Shown in pieces: positions 8,367-15,494 of a stretch of DNA of 64,000 nucleotides. The DNA is from Planktothricoides sp. SR001 (GTDB lineage: Bacteria; Cyanobacteriota; Cyanobacteriia; Cyanobacteriales; Laspinemataceae). A model generated the notes under the pieces. That model searched no databases and had not been told where the DNA came from. It saw only the letters and a list, made by a program, of their open reading frames with translations. Every line of letters starts with the position of its first letter. The stretch's first letter is position 1. The position numbers and the translations under genes were made by a program. Location: the NCBI RefSeq assembly GCF_001276715.1, contig NZ_LIUQ01000006.1, forward strand, positions 22,687 to 86,686. Reading direction: 5' to 3'.

Positions 8367-9320
8367 ATGTCAGAAAGAATCACGATTTCGTTGCCTTCGG
8401 TGGAGAGTGCGATCGCGCTTAGTGGTAGTCAACAAGAAAATCTGAAAACTTTGTCCAAGCAAACGGGTGCAATGGTCGATTTGCACGGACAAGAGTTGGC
8501 GATCGCGGGGACAGCAGCCCAAGTCGATCGCTGTCGTCGCTTAGTGGCATCTCTCGAAGAGATTTGGAAAGCGGGGAAATTGATTACCGGGGTGGATATT
8601 CTCACCGCTTGTCATGCCCTGGACACCAACCGTCAAGAAGATTTGCAAGATTTACAACGGGATGTTTTGGCCAAAACTCGTCGCGGAGATGATATTCGGG
8701 CGAAAACTTTCCGACAACGGCAATATATCCAAGCCATTCGCAACCATGACCTGACTTTTTGTATTGGGCCTGCGGGTACAGGTAAAACTTACCTAGCGGT
8801 AGTTTTGGCGGCTCAAGCGCTTTTATCTAATCAATACGATCGCCTGATTCTGACGCGACCTGCGGTAGAAGCGGGGGAAAAGTTGGGCTTTTTGCCTGGA
8901 GATTTGCAGCAAAAAATTAATCCTTATTTGCGTCCGCTTTATGATGCGCTTTATGAGTTAATCGATCGCGAAAAAATTGAAAACCTGATGGAACGGGGGG
9001 TGATTGAAGTTGCCCCCATTGCCTATATGCGCGGTCGGACTTTGAATAATGCGTTTGTGATTATGGACGAAGCCCAAAATAGTACCCCGTCCCAGATGAA
9101 AATGGTGTTAACTCGTTTGGGTTTTCGCTCGCGCATGGTGGTGACTGGGGATATTACCCAAACGGATTTACCCAGTTATCAAGAGTCGGGTTTAGCGGTG
9201 GCCCAGAAAATTTTACAAAATGTAGAGGGCATCGCTTTTTGCCAATTGTCTCAAGCGGATGTGGTGCGGAATCCTTTGGTGCAGCGCATTGTCGCCGCTT
9301 ATGAGAAGTATCAGCCGTAG
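8367..9320 (+). CDS. phoH: PhoH family ATPase
   Basis: PhoH-like (YbeZ-type) cytoplasmic P-loop ATPase, 317 residues, a family linked to RNA metabolism and often encoded near ybeY. The N-terminal 90 residues resemble a KH-like fold seen in PhoH2/YbeZ proteins. Walker A is GPAGTGKTY (about residue 134), followed by LTRPAVEAGEKLGFLPGD. Walker B is FVIMDEAQN (about 230) with the downstream TGDITQTDLP motif. These are textbook PhoH blocks and the length is normal. It is transcribed after the terminator at 8236-8276. Its start codon lies just behind a dispersed palindrome with no obvious Shine-Dalgarno. Confidence 0.95.
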   Translation: MSERITISLPSVESAIALSGSQQENLKTLSKQTGAMVDLHGQELAIAGTAAQVDRCRRLVASLEEIWKAGKLITGVDILTACHALDTNRQEDLQDLQRDVLAKTRRGDDIRAKTFRQRQYIQAIRNHDLTFCIGPAGTGKTYLAVVLAAQALLSNQYDRLILTRPAVEAGEKLGFLPGDLQQKINPYLRPLYDALYELIDREKIENLMERGVIEVAPIAYMRGRTLNNAFVIMDEAQNSTPSQMKMVLTRLGFRSRMVVTGDITQTDLPSYQESGLAVAQKILQNVEGIAFCQLSQADVVRNPLVQRIVAAYEKYQP

Positions 9321-9350
9321 TAGTGTATTAGGGGGTAGGGTGTAGGGTGT

Positions 9351-9414
9351 AGGGCCGCCATCGGTGTAGGGTGTGGGGTTCCTCTGCTCGATTGGCGGCT
9401 CGATTGGCGGCTCC
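9351..9414. repeat. 64-bp direct repeat, copy 1 (left of xisHI)
   Basis: It runs from AGGGCCGCCATCGG to GGCGGCTCC and appears identical to 10600-10663 by eye. A short TGTAGGG heptamer run precedes both copies. The two copies bracket the xisH-xisI pair in the same orientation. Confidence 0.8.
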
Positions 9415-9552
9415 TCTGCCGACGGCGAGTCCCTTATCCCTGTAGCAGTAGTTGCCTATTCCCTGTTCCCTGTTGTGTAAGGCCGTCATCGGTCGCCATC
9501 GGGTGCGGAGGTGCGATCGTATTATCATTATAAATAGACAAAAAAAATCACA

Positions 9553-9969
9553 ATGGGAGCTAAAGATAAATTTCATGCTGCGGTTAGAATTGCTCTAGAA
9601 AAAGAGCAGTGGAATGTCACGGACGATCCATTAAGACTCGAAGTAGGCGGCACAAAATTTGAAATTGATTTAGGTGCAGAGCAACTGTTAGCAGCAGAAC
9701 GAGGCCAAGAAAAAATAGCCGTTGAGATAAAAACCTTTTTAAGTGATTCACCCCTGACCGATTACCATGCTGCATTAGGACAGTTTTTGAATTATCGGCT
9801 TGCTTTAGAAATTAGCGATCCCACAAGGATTCTTTATTTGGCAGTGCCGGTGGGGGTGTATCAAACCTTTTTTAAGCGCGAATTTGCCCAAATTTCTCTG
9901 GAAAGATATCAAATTAAACAAATAATTTACGATCCGAATGAGGAGGTAATTATCCAATGGATAAAATAG
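9553..9969 (+). CDS. xisH: XisH family protein (fdxN element excision controlling factor)
   Basis: XisH was described in heterocystous cyanobacteria as one of the factors needed for excision of the fdxN element. Homologues are widespread in strains without that element and have a PD-(D/E)XK-like endonuclease fold. The 138-residue protein begins MGAKDKFHAAVRIALEKEQW. It shows the expected acidic/lysine blocks FEIDLGAEQ (about residue 36) and IAVEIKTFL (about 55), followed by QFLNYRLAL and the C-terminal YDPNEEVIIQWI. It overlaps xisI by 13 bp, so the two are translationally coupled. No recombinase gene is near, so an excision role here is unproven and a toxin-antitoxin-like role is equally possible. 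Confidence 0.92.
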   Translation: MGAKDKFHAAVRIALEKEQWNVTDDPLRLEVGGTKFEIDLGAEQLLAAERGQEKIAVEIKTFLSDSPLTDYHAALGQFLNYRLALEISDPTRILYLAVPVGVYQTFFKREFAQISLERYQIKQIIYDPNEEVIIQWIK

Positions 9970-10328
9970 TGGATAAAATCGGAGATAAAATCGGGGATAA
10001 AATAGAATATTATCGCCAGATTATTCAGTCTGTGTTAGCGGATTATGCGTCTATCCCGATCGCGAATGGCTCGATAGATTGCTACACGGTTTTTGACACG
10101 AAACAAGACCACTATCAGGTAATGAATGTGGGCTGGGATGGGTATCGAAGAGTTTATGGTTGCGTGTTACATTTGGATATTCAAGGGGGGAAAATTTGGG
10201 TTCAGCAAAATATGACCGAAATGAGAATCGCCCAAAAACTGGTGGATCTAGGGGTTCCTAAGCAAGATATTGTCCTGGGGTTTCAACCTCCTGAAATCCG
10301 GCAATATACGGAATATTCAGTTGTTTAA
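9957..10328 (+). CDS. xisI: XisI family protein
   Basis: Partner of XisH, 123 residues, with the family blocks YRQIIQSVLADYA, DTKQDHYQVMNVGWDG and LHLDIQGGKIWVQQN, and the C-terminal VLGFQPPEIRQYTEY. The ATG lies inside the end of xisH and is preceded by GAGGAGG about 12 bases upstream. The first 16 residues are an unusual extension (MDKIVDKIGDKIGDKI) encoded by four tandem 12-bp units of the GGNGATAAAATC type, which looks like replication slippage at the start of the gene. The rest has the normal family length. Confidence 0.92.
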   Translation: MDKIVDKIGDKIGDKIEYYRQIIQSVLADYASIPIANGSIDCYTVFDTKQDHYQVMNVGWDGYRRVYGCVLHLDIQGGKIWVQQNMTEMRIAQKLVDLGVPKQDIVLGFQPPEIRQYTEYSVV

Positions 10329-10372
10329 TTTTGTTTTGTTTTGTTCTGTCCGGTGTTGTGAGTAGTAGCCTT

Positions 10373-10574
10373 AAATAACGCGATCGCTTTCTCATGTTTA
10401 CCGATAAAGATTATGGTCTGGGTCTAACCAGATAGCGTAAAAAACATTTTCGCTAAAAAATCCATGCACTCTGCCATATTCATTGGCAGAGATTTGAAAC
10501 TGGTAGGGGGTATTGACTAGCTGCTCTTCATTAGCAATCCCAAAACCATTGGGTTCAGTTGTATCTTGCCAGTA
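10373..10574 (-). pseudogene. Duplicated 3' end of the Panacea-partner toxin gene
   Basis: About 200 bp here match 11125-11322 with only a handful of differences. On the minus strand they encode the last 56-58 residues of the toxin, from WQDTTEPNGFGIANEEQ to WLDPDHNLYR. The 5' part is missing: upstream of TGGCAAGATAC the sequence switches abruptly to heptamer repeats and the 64-bp repeat. There is no start codon or ribosome-binding site for the fragment. The high identity shows a recent partial duplication. Confidence 0.85.
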
Positions 10575-10599
10575 GTGTAGGGTGTAGGGTGTAGGGGGT

Positions 10600-10663
10600 A
10601 GGGCCGCCATCGGTGTAGGGTGTGGGGTTCCTCTGCTCGATTGGCGGCTCGATTGGCGGCTCC
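10600..10663. repeat. 64-bp direct repeat, copy 2 (right of xisHI)
   Basis: Second copy of the repeat at 9351-9414, in the same orientation. TGTAGGG heptamers (10574-10599) separate it from the toxin-tail fragment. It ends at GGCGGCTCC, after which the two copies diverge. Confidence 0.8.
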
Positions 10664-10691
10664 CCTACTCCCGTGCTCCCGTACTCCCGTG

Positions 10692-11000
10692 CTACCCTGC
10701 CATACCCACCTCATTCAAAGCCTCTTGAATCACGCGATCGCTGACTCCCCGACGCTTCAATCCTTGAATAAAATTAGAGACCGTTAAAGAAGGATGACGG
10801 CTTTCTAAGTGGTAGAGAATTGCCTCATCAGGTAAAGGTGATTCAATTGGATGATGCTTTTTTTCGTAAGCTTCAACCAAGGTGACGAGAATTTCCAAGC
10901 GATTGCCCTCTGGGGTATTCAATTCTGCCTCAAAAAGCCGTTCAATTTCCGCCAACGCTTGACGATAATCTGCCTCAGTTTTTATCGGTTTCAAATCCAT
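10692..11000 (-). CDS. HigA-like antitoxin N-terminal domain with divergent C-terminus
   Basis: The N-terminal 60 residues (MDLKPIKTEADYRQALAEIE through LVTLVEAYEKKHHPIESP) match the dimerisation region of HigA-type antitoxins that precede an HTH. The usual XRE-type HTH (DPIEAIKFRMEQKGLTQKDL type) is not recognisable. Instead the tail reads LPDEAILYHLESRHPSLTVS and ends in a UBA-like helical stretch. The ATG at 11000 is chosen because GGGAGG lies nine bases upstream; a longer in-frame start would precede that site. No HigB toxin gene is adjacent, so this is an orphan or a re-tailed antitoxin. Confidence 0.7.
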   Translation of the reverse strand: MDLKPIKTEADYRQALAEIERLFEAELNTPEGNRLEILVTLVEAYEKKHHPIESPLPDEAILYHLESRHPSLTVSNFIQGLKRRGVSDRVIQEALNEVGMAG

Positions 11001-11145
11001 ATTAATTAACCTCCCTATCAACGTTTTCCGGCCACAAATGTCTCCATTTTTCCCTCGTTACCCGGATATTCCTAGGGAAAAATTAACTAATTTTTAACAC
11101 AATTAATCAATTGTAGCGATAAATAAGGCGATCGCTTTCTCATGT

Positions 11146-11589
11146 TTACTGATAAAGATGATGGTCTGGGTCTAACCAGATAGCGTAAAAAACATTTTCA
11201 CTAAAAAATCCATGCACTCTGCCATATTCATTGGCAGAGATTTGAAACTGGTAGGGGGTATTGACTAGCTGCTCTTCATTAGCAATCCCAAAACCATTGG
11301 GTTCAGTTGTATCTTGCCAGTCTATTTTATGACATCGGAGACTTTTACTCTGATTGTTAATCAGTTCTTTCGCATTTAATTGAGATAAATCGCGCAGTCT
11401 CCGCAAGAGAGAAGCTAGATATCTGGCGTCCCTCTTACCTATGGAAAATTTTTCTTTATCATCCTGATAATACCGGAAAGAAAAACTAATTCCTTCCGGT
11501 ATTTTTATCTCCCCTACATTTCTTCCGGCTGAAGATGGCTGAATGCGGATATCAGTGTCTTGTCTTTTTTTATTCTTCTTCGATGACAC
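11146..11589 (-). CDS. Putative toxin of a Panacea-type toxin-antitoxin pair
   Basis: This 147-residue protein starts at GTG 11589 and overlaps the upstream Panacea-domain gene by 20 bp, so it is the second gene of a coupled pair. The N-terminus is lysine-rich (SSKKNKKRQD). The middle has a helical stretch with RDARYLASLLRRLRDLSQLN. The C-terminus ends GRVHGFFSENVFYAIWLDPDH, a beta-hairpin-like ending reminiscent of small RelE/MqsR-like folds. I do not recognise a named family. The toxin role is inferred from gene order, since Panacea antitoxins are known to pair with many unrelated toxins. Its 3' end is duplicated at 10373-10574. Confidence 0.65.
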   Translation of the reverse strand: MSSKKNKKRQDTDIRIQPSSAGRNVGEIKIPEGISFSFRYYQDDKEKFSIGKRDARYLASLLRRLRDLSQLNAKELINNQSKSLRCHKIDWQDTTEPNGFGIANEEQLVNTPYQFQISANEYGRVHGFFSENVFYAIWLDPDHHLYQ

Positions 11590-12046
11590 GGGTTTTGTAA
11601 AAGTTTCTCATTAACTCCTTAGTAATAATAGCATGAGAAGGTTCATCTTTTGGCAAGTCACCTCTGGCATTAATCCAAGGGTCTTCGCGGCGCACCATCA
11701 ACTCTAACTCATAAGCGTCCAGAAAAAAATAATCGTCAGCTAACTCGTCTAAAAACTTTTGGACATCTTCTGAGAATTCGGGTTTTTCGACTTCTTTCAG
11801 AATGGGTTTAAACCCGAATTGTTCTTTGTATTCATAAAATAAAGCGGGGATAGTCGGCCCATGCATCCAGGCTTCAAAGTCTTCCTCAAATAGAGGTGTA
11901 TCTTCAAAGGCTAAATACCAGGCTTGGGCATAGTATAAGAGTTTTTGCAGTTTTTGATTGCTGAGGTAAGAACCTACATCATTGGCAAACCAGATGAAGT
12001 AATCAGCGAGTTTGGCTGCGGTGGTTACGGGGGCGATCGTGGTCAT
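11570..12046 (-). CDS. Panacea-domain antitoxin (SocA/DUF4065-like)
   Basis: This 158-residue protein has the Panacea/SocA signature: the N-terminal KLADYFIWFANDVG, then SNQKLQKLLYYAQAWYLAF and FEAWMHGPTIPALFYEYK. These blocks are typical of the domain, which neutralises diverse toxins in hyperpromiscuous toxin-antitoxin systems. Full family length, ATG at 12046, overlapping the putative toxin by 20 bp. The pair lies in an island with three other toxin-antitoxin-type loci. Confidence 0.88.
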   Translation of the reverse strand: MTTIAPVTTAAKLADYFIWFANDVGSYLSNQKLQKLLYYAQAWYLAFEDTPLFEEDFEAWMHGPTIPALFYEYKEQFGFKPILKEVEKPEFSEDVQKFLDELADDYFFLDAYELELMVRREDPWINARGDLPKDEPSHAIITKELMRNFYKTRVIEEE

Positions 12047-12152
12047 ATAAATTCACTGAATTAGTTGGATAATTTTGATAATAATTATAATAGCACAATG
12101 CGCGGGCCGTTGGAATGAAATTGGCGATTTTGTTTACCAAAAATATCGTCAT

Positions 12153-12219
12153 GGCGAAGCATTTCGGCAGGTAAGTTATGGGTGGTAAGCGGGGATTTTC
12201 TGCCGAAATGCTTCGCCCC
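12153..12219. repeat. GGCGAAGCATTTCGGCAG palindrome
   Basis: Left arm 12153-12170 pairs with the right arm 12200-12219 (CTGCCGAAATGCTTCGCC). The arm carries TTTCGGCAG where other copies carry TGACCG or TCGCG, yet pairing is kept. No open frame. Confidence 0.75.
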
Positions 12220-12220
12220 T

Positions 12221-12255
12221 ACAGCCATGATGCAGCCATGATGCAGCCATGATGA
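12221..12255. repeat. Tandem CAGCCATGATG repeat
   Basis: Three consecutive units of an 11-bp sequence (CAGCCATGATG) lie just upstream of the duplicated -10 element that serves the AbrB/PIN pair. Confidence 0.7.
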
Positions 12256-12275
12256 AACTGAAATAGAAAAATTTT

Positions 12276-12297
12276 GTGGTATAATTGTGGTATAATC
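12276..12297 (+). promoter_or_regulatory. Tandem extended -10 elements for the AbrB/PIN operon
   Basis: TGTGGTATAAT occurs twice back to back (12276-12286 and 12287-12297). Each copy contains a perfect TATAAT with the TGN extension, 28 to 44 bp before the antitoxin ATG. The placement fits a promoter; the duplication could give two start sites or an operator. This is inference from sequence. Confidence 0.6.
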
Positions 12298-12324
12298 ATC
12301 ATCGTCAGGAATAATGAAACAAAT

Positions 12325-12585
12325 ATGGAAGCCACAATTACGATCGCTTTAACCCCAGAAGGAAATTTAGAACTCCCACCGGAAATTAGAGATAAATTCT
12401 CGCAGGGGGAAAAATACTCAGTGATTACCAATGGAGACACTATTGTTTTTACAAAAGTCCCCACATTTGATTGGGATGACTTAAGAAAACGCCGAGAGCA
12501 GTTAGGAGACGATCCGGATCAGCTTACTACTGAAGAAATTTGTGCGATCGTCAAGGAAGTTCGTCACGAAAGAGCAAAGAAATGA
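12325..12585 (+). CDS. AbrB/MazE-like antitoxin
   Basis: An 86-residue protein starting at ATG 12325. It has a swapped-hairpin-type N-terminus (TITIALTPEGNLELPPEIRD through FSQGEKYSVI) typical of AbrB/SpoVT-type DNA-binding antitoxins, then an acidic/basic C-terminal tail (DWDDLRKRREQLGDD, IVKEVRHERAKK) suited to toxin binding. The stop codon overlaps the start of the PIN gene in an ATGA junction, so translation is coupled. The AbrB assignment is by pattern and context. Confidence 0.8.
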   Translation: MEATITIALTPEGNLELPPEIRDKFSQGEKYSVITNGDTIVFTKVPTFDWDDLRKRREQLGDDPDQLTTEEICAIVKEVRHERAKK

Positions 12586-13007
12586 AAGTAGTTTTAGATA
12601 CAAATATTTGGGTATCTGCGGTGATTTGGGGCGGAGTTCCTGATGAAATTGTCCAATTGGCAGAACAAGGAAGAATCACAATTGCCATGTCTCAAGAATT
12701 ATTGGATGAATTAGAAGGCACATTCAATAAAACCAAACTGCAACCCAAGCTAAAAGCTTTAGGTTTAACGGGATCTACTGTAATTGCTCTGATTCGCTCA
12801 TCTGTTATTTTATATCCAATTGATGAATTAAATGTGCCTGAACTCAGAGATCCAGATGATACTATGGTCTTGGCAACTGCGATCGCCTCTCAAGCGGATG
12901 CGATTATTACAGGCGATATGGATTTACGCGTTTTAGCAGAATATCAGGGCATTAAAATCATGGCAGCCCAAGATTTTATTCAACAATATTTTGACCTAGG
13001 TTCGTAG
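12582..13007 (+). CDS. PIN-domain toxin (COG1569-type ribonuclease)
   Basis: PIN-family putative RNase toxin, 141 residues. The opening VVLDTNIWVSAVIWGG holds the first catalytic Asp. LRDPDDTMVLATAIASQADA and ITGDMDLRVL supply the other conserved acidic residues of the metal site. The ATG at 12582 sits in an ATGA overlap with the AbrB-like antitoxin, giving a complete type II pair. Length and motif order are normal, so it looks intact. Confidence 0.9.
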   Translation: MKVVLDTNIWVSAVIWGGVPDEIVQLAEQGRITIAMSQELLDELEGTFNKTKLQPKLKALGLTGSTVIALIRSSVILYPIDELNVPELRDPDDTMVLATAIASQADAIITGDMDLRVLAEYQGIKIMAAQDFIQQYFDLGS

Positions 13008-13027
13008 TGATAACTTTAGGCTTGACT

Positions 13028-13513
13028 TTATTCTTCCGTTTCGGACTCACAAGGTAATGTTAATCGGATATTGATATCAATTGTCAGTGTATTTTGATTT
13101 TCAAAACTCAGATTAACTATCTTTAATAATGGTTCTATCGGCAAAGAAGGATTAAATTTATTAGCCTTGACCGCAGACTGAGTTTGACTTTTATATCCCC
13201 CTTCTTCCAGCAAATTATTAATATTTCTCCAGTTCTTTACCTTCTCATTCGGGACATCGGCCATTATTTTGCAGTATTGATATAAAGTTTTGCACATATA
13301 AACTTCCACTCCCTTGGCACTCTGCAAAAGTTGGCGGGCGATCTCAGCCGGACTGCAACCGCACAGCAGCCCCCGCAGATAGAGCTTTTCCCGCTCAGTC
13401 AGTCCCTTTCTGGCCCGAGGAGAGCATTTTTGCTTGGCTGCGGCCAGGTCTTGGTACAGCCTTTCTAGATCCCAGTGTTTTGCCGCTTCTGCAAACATCT
13501 CATCTTTAGACAT
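13028..13513 (-). CDS. HTH-containing protein of unknown role
   Basis: This 161-residue protein has a central helix-turn-helix resembling LuxR-type C-termini: RKGLTEREKLYLRGLLCGCS followed by PAEIARQLLQSAKGVEVYMC. The N-terminal 40 residues are helical and charged (MSKDEMFAEAAKHWDLERLY). The C-terminal half is unknown and ends in beta-rich IVNLSFENQNTLTIDINIRL. Cyanobacterial proteins with this kind of HTH sometimes sit in effector-associated (vWA/NB-ARC) signalling loci, but no partner is present. Its ATG and upstream sequence are partly duplicated around 13839-13905. Confidence 0.7.
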   Translation of the reverse strand: MSKDEMFAEAAKHWDLERLYQDLAAAKQKCSPRARKGLTEREKLYLRGLLCGCSPAEIARQLLQSAKGVEVYMCKTLYQYCKIMADVPNEKVKNWRNINNLLEEGGYKSQTQSAVKANKFNPSLPIEPLLKIVNLSFENQNTLTIDINIRLTLPCESETEE

Positions 13514-13688
13514 GGCAAGGGTTTTGGATAATTTGATAGTGTAATGCTAACCGAAAATTATAGCGTATGTTAGCAAAAATTTGCTTAACCTTAACCTCTT
13601 TTGGCACTCTTTACCAGCCATTACAGCTACAATGTCACACACAGCAGCCCACCCAGAGCGTTTTTCACATGAATAGAGCACATCTGTA

Positions 13689-13751
13689 GGGGCGAAGCAT
13701 GACCGCATTCGATGGTTAAAAACAGAAACTTTTTCCGGTCATGCTTCGCCC
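13689..13751. repeat. GGGGCGAAGCATGACCG palindrome
   Basis: The left arm 13689-13705 pairs with CGGTCATGCTTCGCCC at 13735-13751 around a loop of about 30 bases. A flanking TTTGTGGTTTAGCCAGCAGAAAA resembles the right flank of the 812-948 element. Confidence 0.75.
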
Positions 13752-13838
13752 TTGACTTGATTTGTGGTTTAGCCAGCAGAAAACCCCTGTAGAGTAAAAA
13801 ATCCTAGTAATTTTCCTACTCGGCAAAGATATTATTCC

Positions 13839-13905
13839 TAGACATGACAAGGGTTTTCGGCAATTTGATAGTGTAATCCTAACCAAAACAGATAGTGTGT
13901 GCTAG
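13839..13905 (-). pseudogene. Remnant duplicate of the HTH gene start
   Basis: On the minus strand, about 45 bp upstream of and including an ATG (13843-13845) resemble the sequence around the HTH gene ATG at 13513. Shared blocks are TTAGGATTACACTATCAAAT and ACCCTTGTCATG, with a few changes. The remnant encodes MSRNNIFAE and then a stop, against MSKDEMFAEAAK in the intact gene. It is therefore a truncated paralogue or a promoter duplication. Confidence 0.6.
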
Positions 13906-14161
13906 TTGCTTGATAATTATTGTTAGTTTATTATTTTTATAAAGTATGACTTAGGTGGCTGTATTAGCCTCTTGCTCCGTAAAAACACTGAGTTCATGGC
14001 TAGAGGGATCTGGACAAATGTAAATAGTTGTAACAGACCCCGAACTTTTGCATAAAAGTTCGGCTGGAAGCAGAAATACAGGTAAACATTCCCAAAACTT
14101 TACTCAACAGCGCAGCGAAAGGGTTAGGGCGATCGCTAATTTAAAGGTAGTAAACTTTTAT

Positions 14162-15490
14162 ATGTCTGGGAACAATCTAGTTGGACAAACACTTAAAGGA
14201 CATTACGAGATCACCGAGGAACTGGGATCCGGTACTTTTGGAGAAACTTATCTAGCGATAAATACCGAAAAATTTAATGACCCTTGTGTTGTCAAAAGAC
14301 TGAAACCTCAACATCCATCTTTGATCCAATGGGTGCAACAGAAATTTGAGGAAGAAGCGAAAACGCTGAAACTGTTAGGAAAACACCCTCAAATCCCAGA
14401 ATTATTTGCTCATTTCCAAGAAAATCAAGATTTTTTTCTCGTCCAAGAATATATTAAAGGTGACGATCTCCGCACCCAGTTCGTCTCTGGGGTGCCGTGG
14501 CCTGAAAATATAGTGATTTTTTTACTGAGAGATATTTTAGAAGTTTTAGAAATAGTTCATAAAAATAACGTCATTCACCGCGATATTAAGCCGGAAAATA
14601 TCAGAATTACAGAGCAAGACAATAAGATTGTGCTAATTGATTTTGGTGCAGTTAAGCAAATTACCACCCAAATCTTTAACAGTCAGGGACAAGTAACAAA
14701 AACAACTGTGGTGATTGGTACACCGGGCTATATGCCGATGGAACAAATGAAAGCAAATCCTATGCTATGCAGTGATGTTTATGCGGTGGGAATGATTGGC
14801 ATTGAAGCTCTTACTGGCATATTTCCCGCTAATATTCCTATGGATTCGACTGGAAAACCTGAGTGGCGCAATAAAGCCCAGGTGAGTAATGAATTTGCTG
14901 CTGTTTTAGATAAAATGGTGTGTTTATATACGCGCGATCGCTATCAATCTGCATCAGAAGCACTAGAAGCTGTCCGTAAGTTAATCGAATCAACAACACC
15001 GCCACCAGTACAACCAGGAGGAACAACACCAACAGTAATAGCATCACCACCACCTCCGCTACCTACACCACAACCGCCACCGCCACCTACACAATACGCC
15101 GGTTTTTCTACGCGATTAATGGCGGATATGATTGATAAAACCATCTTAATATTTGGCAGTATAATCTGGGATTTAATCACCCAAACACCAACCAATGATG
15201 GTGCAGAATTTTTGGGCAGGTTTATTGCCACATATGTCATTCTGGGATTTCTCTATTGTCCAATCATGGATAGCTCTAAGTTTCAAGGAACCATTGGCAA
15301 GAAGGTGCTGGGAATTGCTGTCACCGATATCAACGGAAATCAGCTAACTTTTGAGCAAGCCACTAAAAGACATAGTAGTAAATTTTTATCTTATTTAACT
15401 TGTTTGATCGGTTTTTTTCTAGCGGGCTGGACAGGGAAAAAACAAGCTTTACATGACAAAATTTGTGAAACTTTAGTCGTGAGGAAATAA
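14162..15490 (+). CDS. Ser/Thr protein kinase fused to an RDD membrane domain
   Basis: A 442-residue Hanks-type kinase. The glycine loop LGSGTFGETYLA is at about residue 21, VVKRLKP supplies the ATP lysine, HRDIKPENI is at about 139, DFGAVKQ at about 160 and GTPGYMPMEQ is the activation-segment end. All catalytic residues are present. A proline-rich linker (about 278-312) joins it to a C-terminal RDD domain with two or three hydrophobic segments (AGFSTRLMADMIDKTILIF, then FQGTIGKKVLGIAVTD), which would tether the kinase to the membrane. The start is ATG 14162; the open frame extends upstream but without a good start. The stop is four bases before an RDD-only gene, so the two form an operon. 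Confidence 0.9.
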   Translation: MSGNNLVGQTLKGHYEITEELGSGTFGETYLAINTEKFNDPCVVKRLKPQHPSLIQWVQQKFEEEAKTLKLLGKHPQIPELFAHFQENQDFFLVQEYIKGDDLRTQFVSGVPWPENIVIFLLRDILEVLEIVHKNNVIHRDIKPENIRITEQDNKIVLIDFGAVKQITTQIFNSQGQVTKTTVVIGTPGYMPMEQMKANPMLCSDVYAVGMIGIEALTGIFPANIPMDSTGKPEWRNKAQVSNEFAAVLDKMVCLYTRDRYQSASEALEAVRKLIESTTPPPVQPGGTTPTVIASPPPPLPTPQPPPPPTQYAGFSTRLMADMIDKTILIFGSIIWDLITQTPTNDGAEFLGRFIATYVILGFLYCPIMDSSKFQGTIGKKVLGIAVTDINGNQLTFEQATKRHSSKFLSYLTCLIGFFLAGWTGKKQALHDKICETLVVRK

Positions 15491-15494
15491 GTAG

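Larger units (their letters stand above)
13514..14161. other. Intergenic region between HTH gene and kinase gene
   Basis: There is no intact gene in 648 bp. It holds the upstream region of the HTH gene, a GGGGCGAAGCATGACCG palindrome (13689-13751), a decayed duplicate of the HTH gene start (13839-13905) and the kinase upstream region. The open frame continuing upstream of 14162 is probably not translated, because it lacks an ATG and a ribosome-binding site. Confidence 0.5.

Noticed and set aside
9553..10328. fdxN-element excision system
   Set aside because: XisH and XisI homologues are common without that element, and no xisF-type recombinase or element boundary is visible.
12540..12581. Longer N-terminus for the PIN toxin
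   Set aside because: The extra residues start from a non-ATG codon inside the antitoxin gene, while ATG 12582 forms a classical ATGA overlap and gives the family start.
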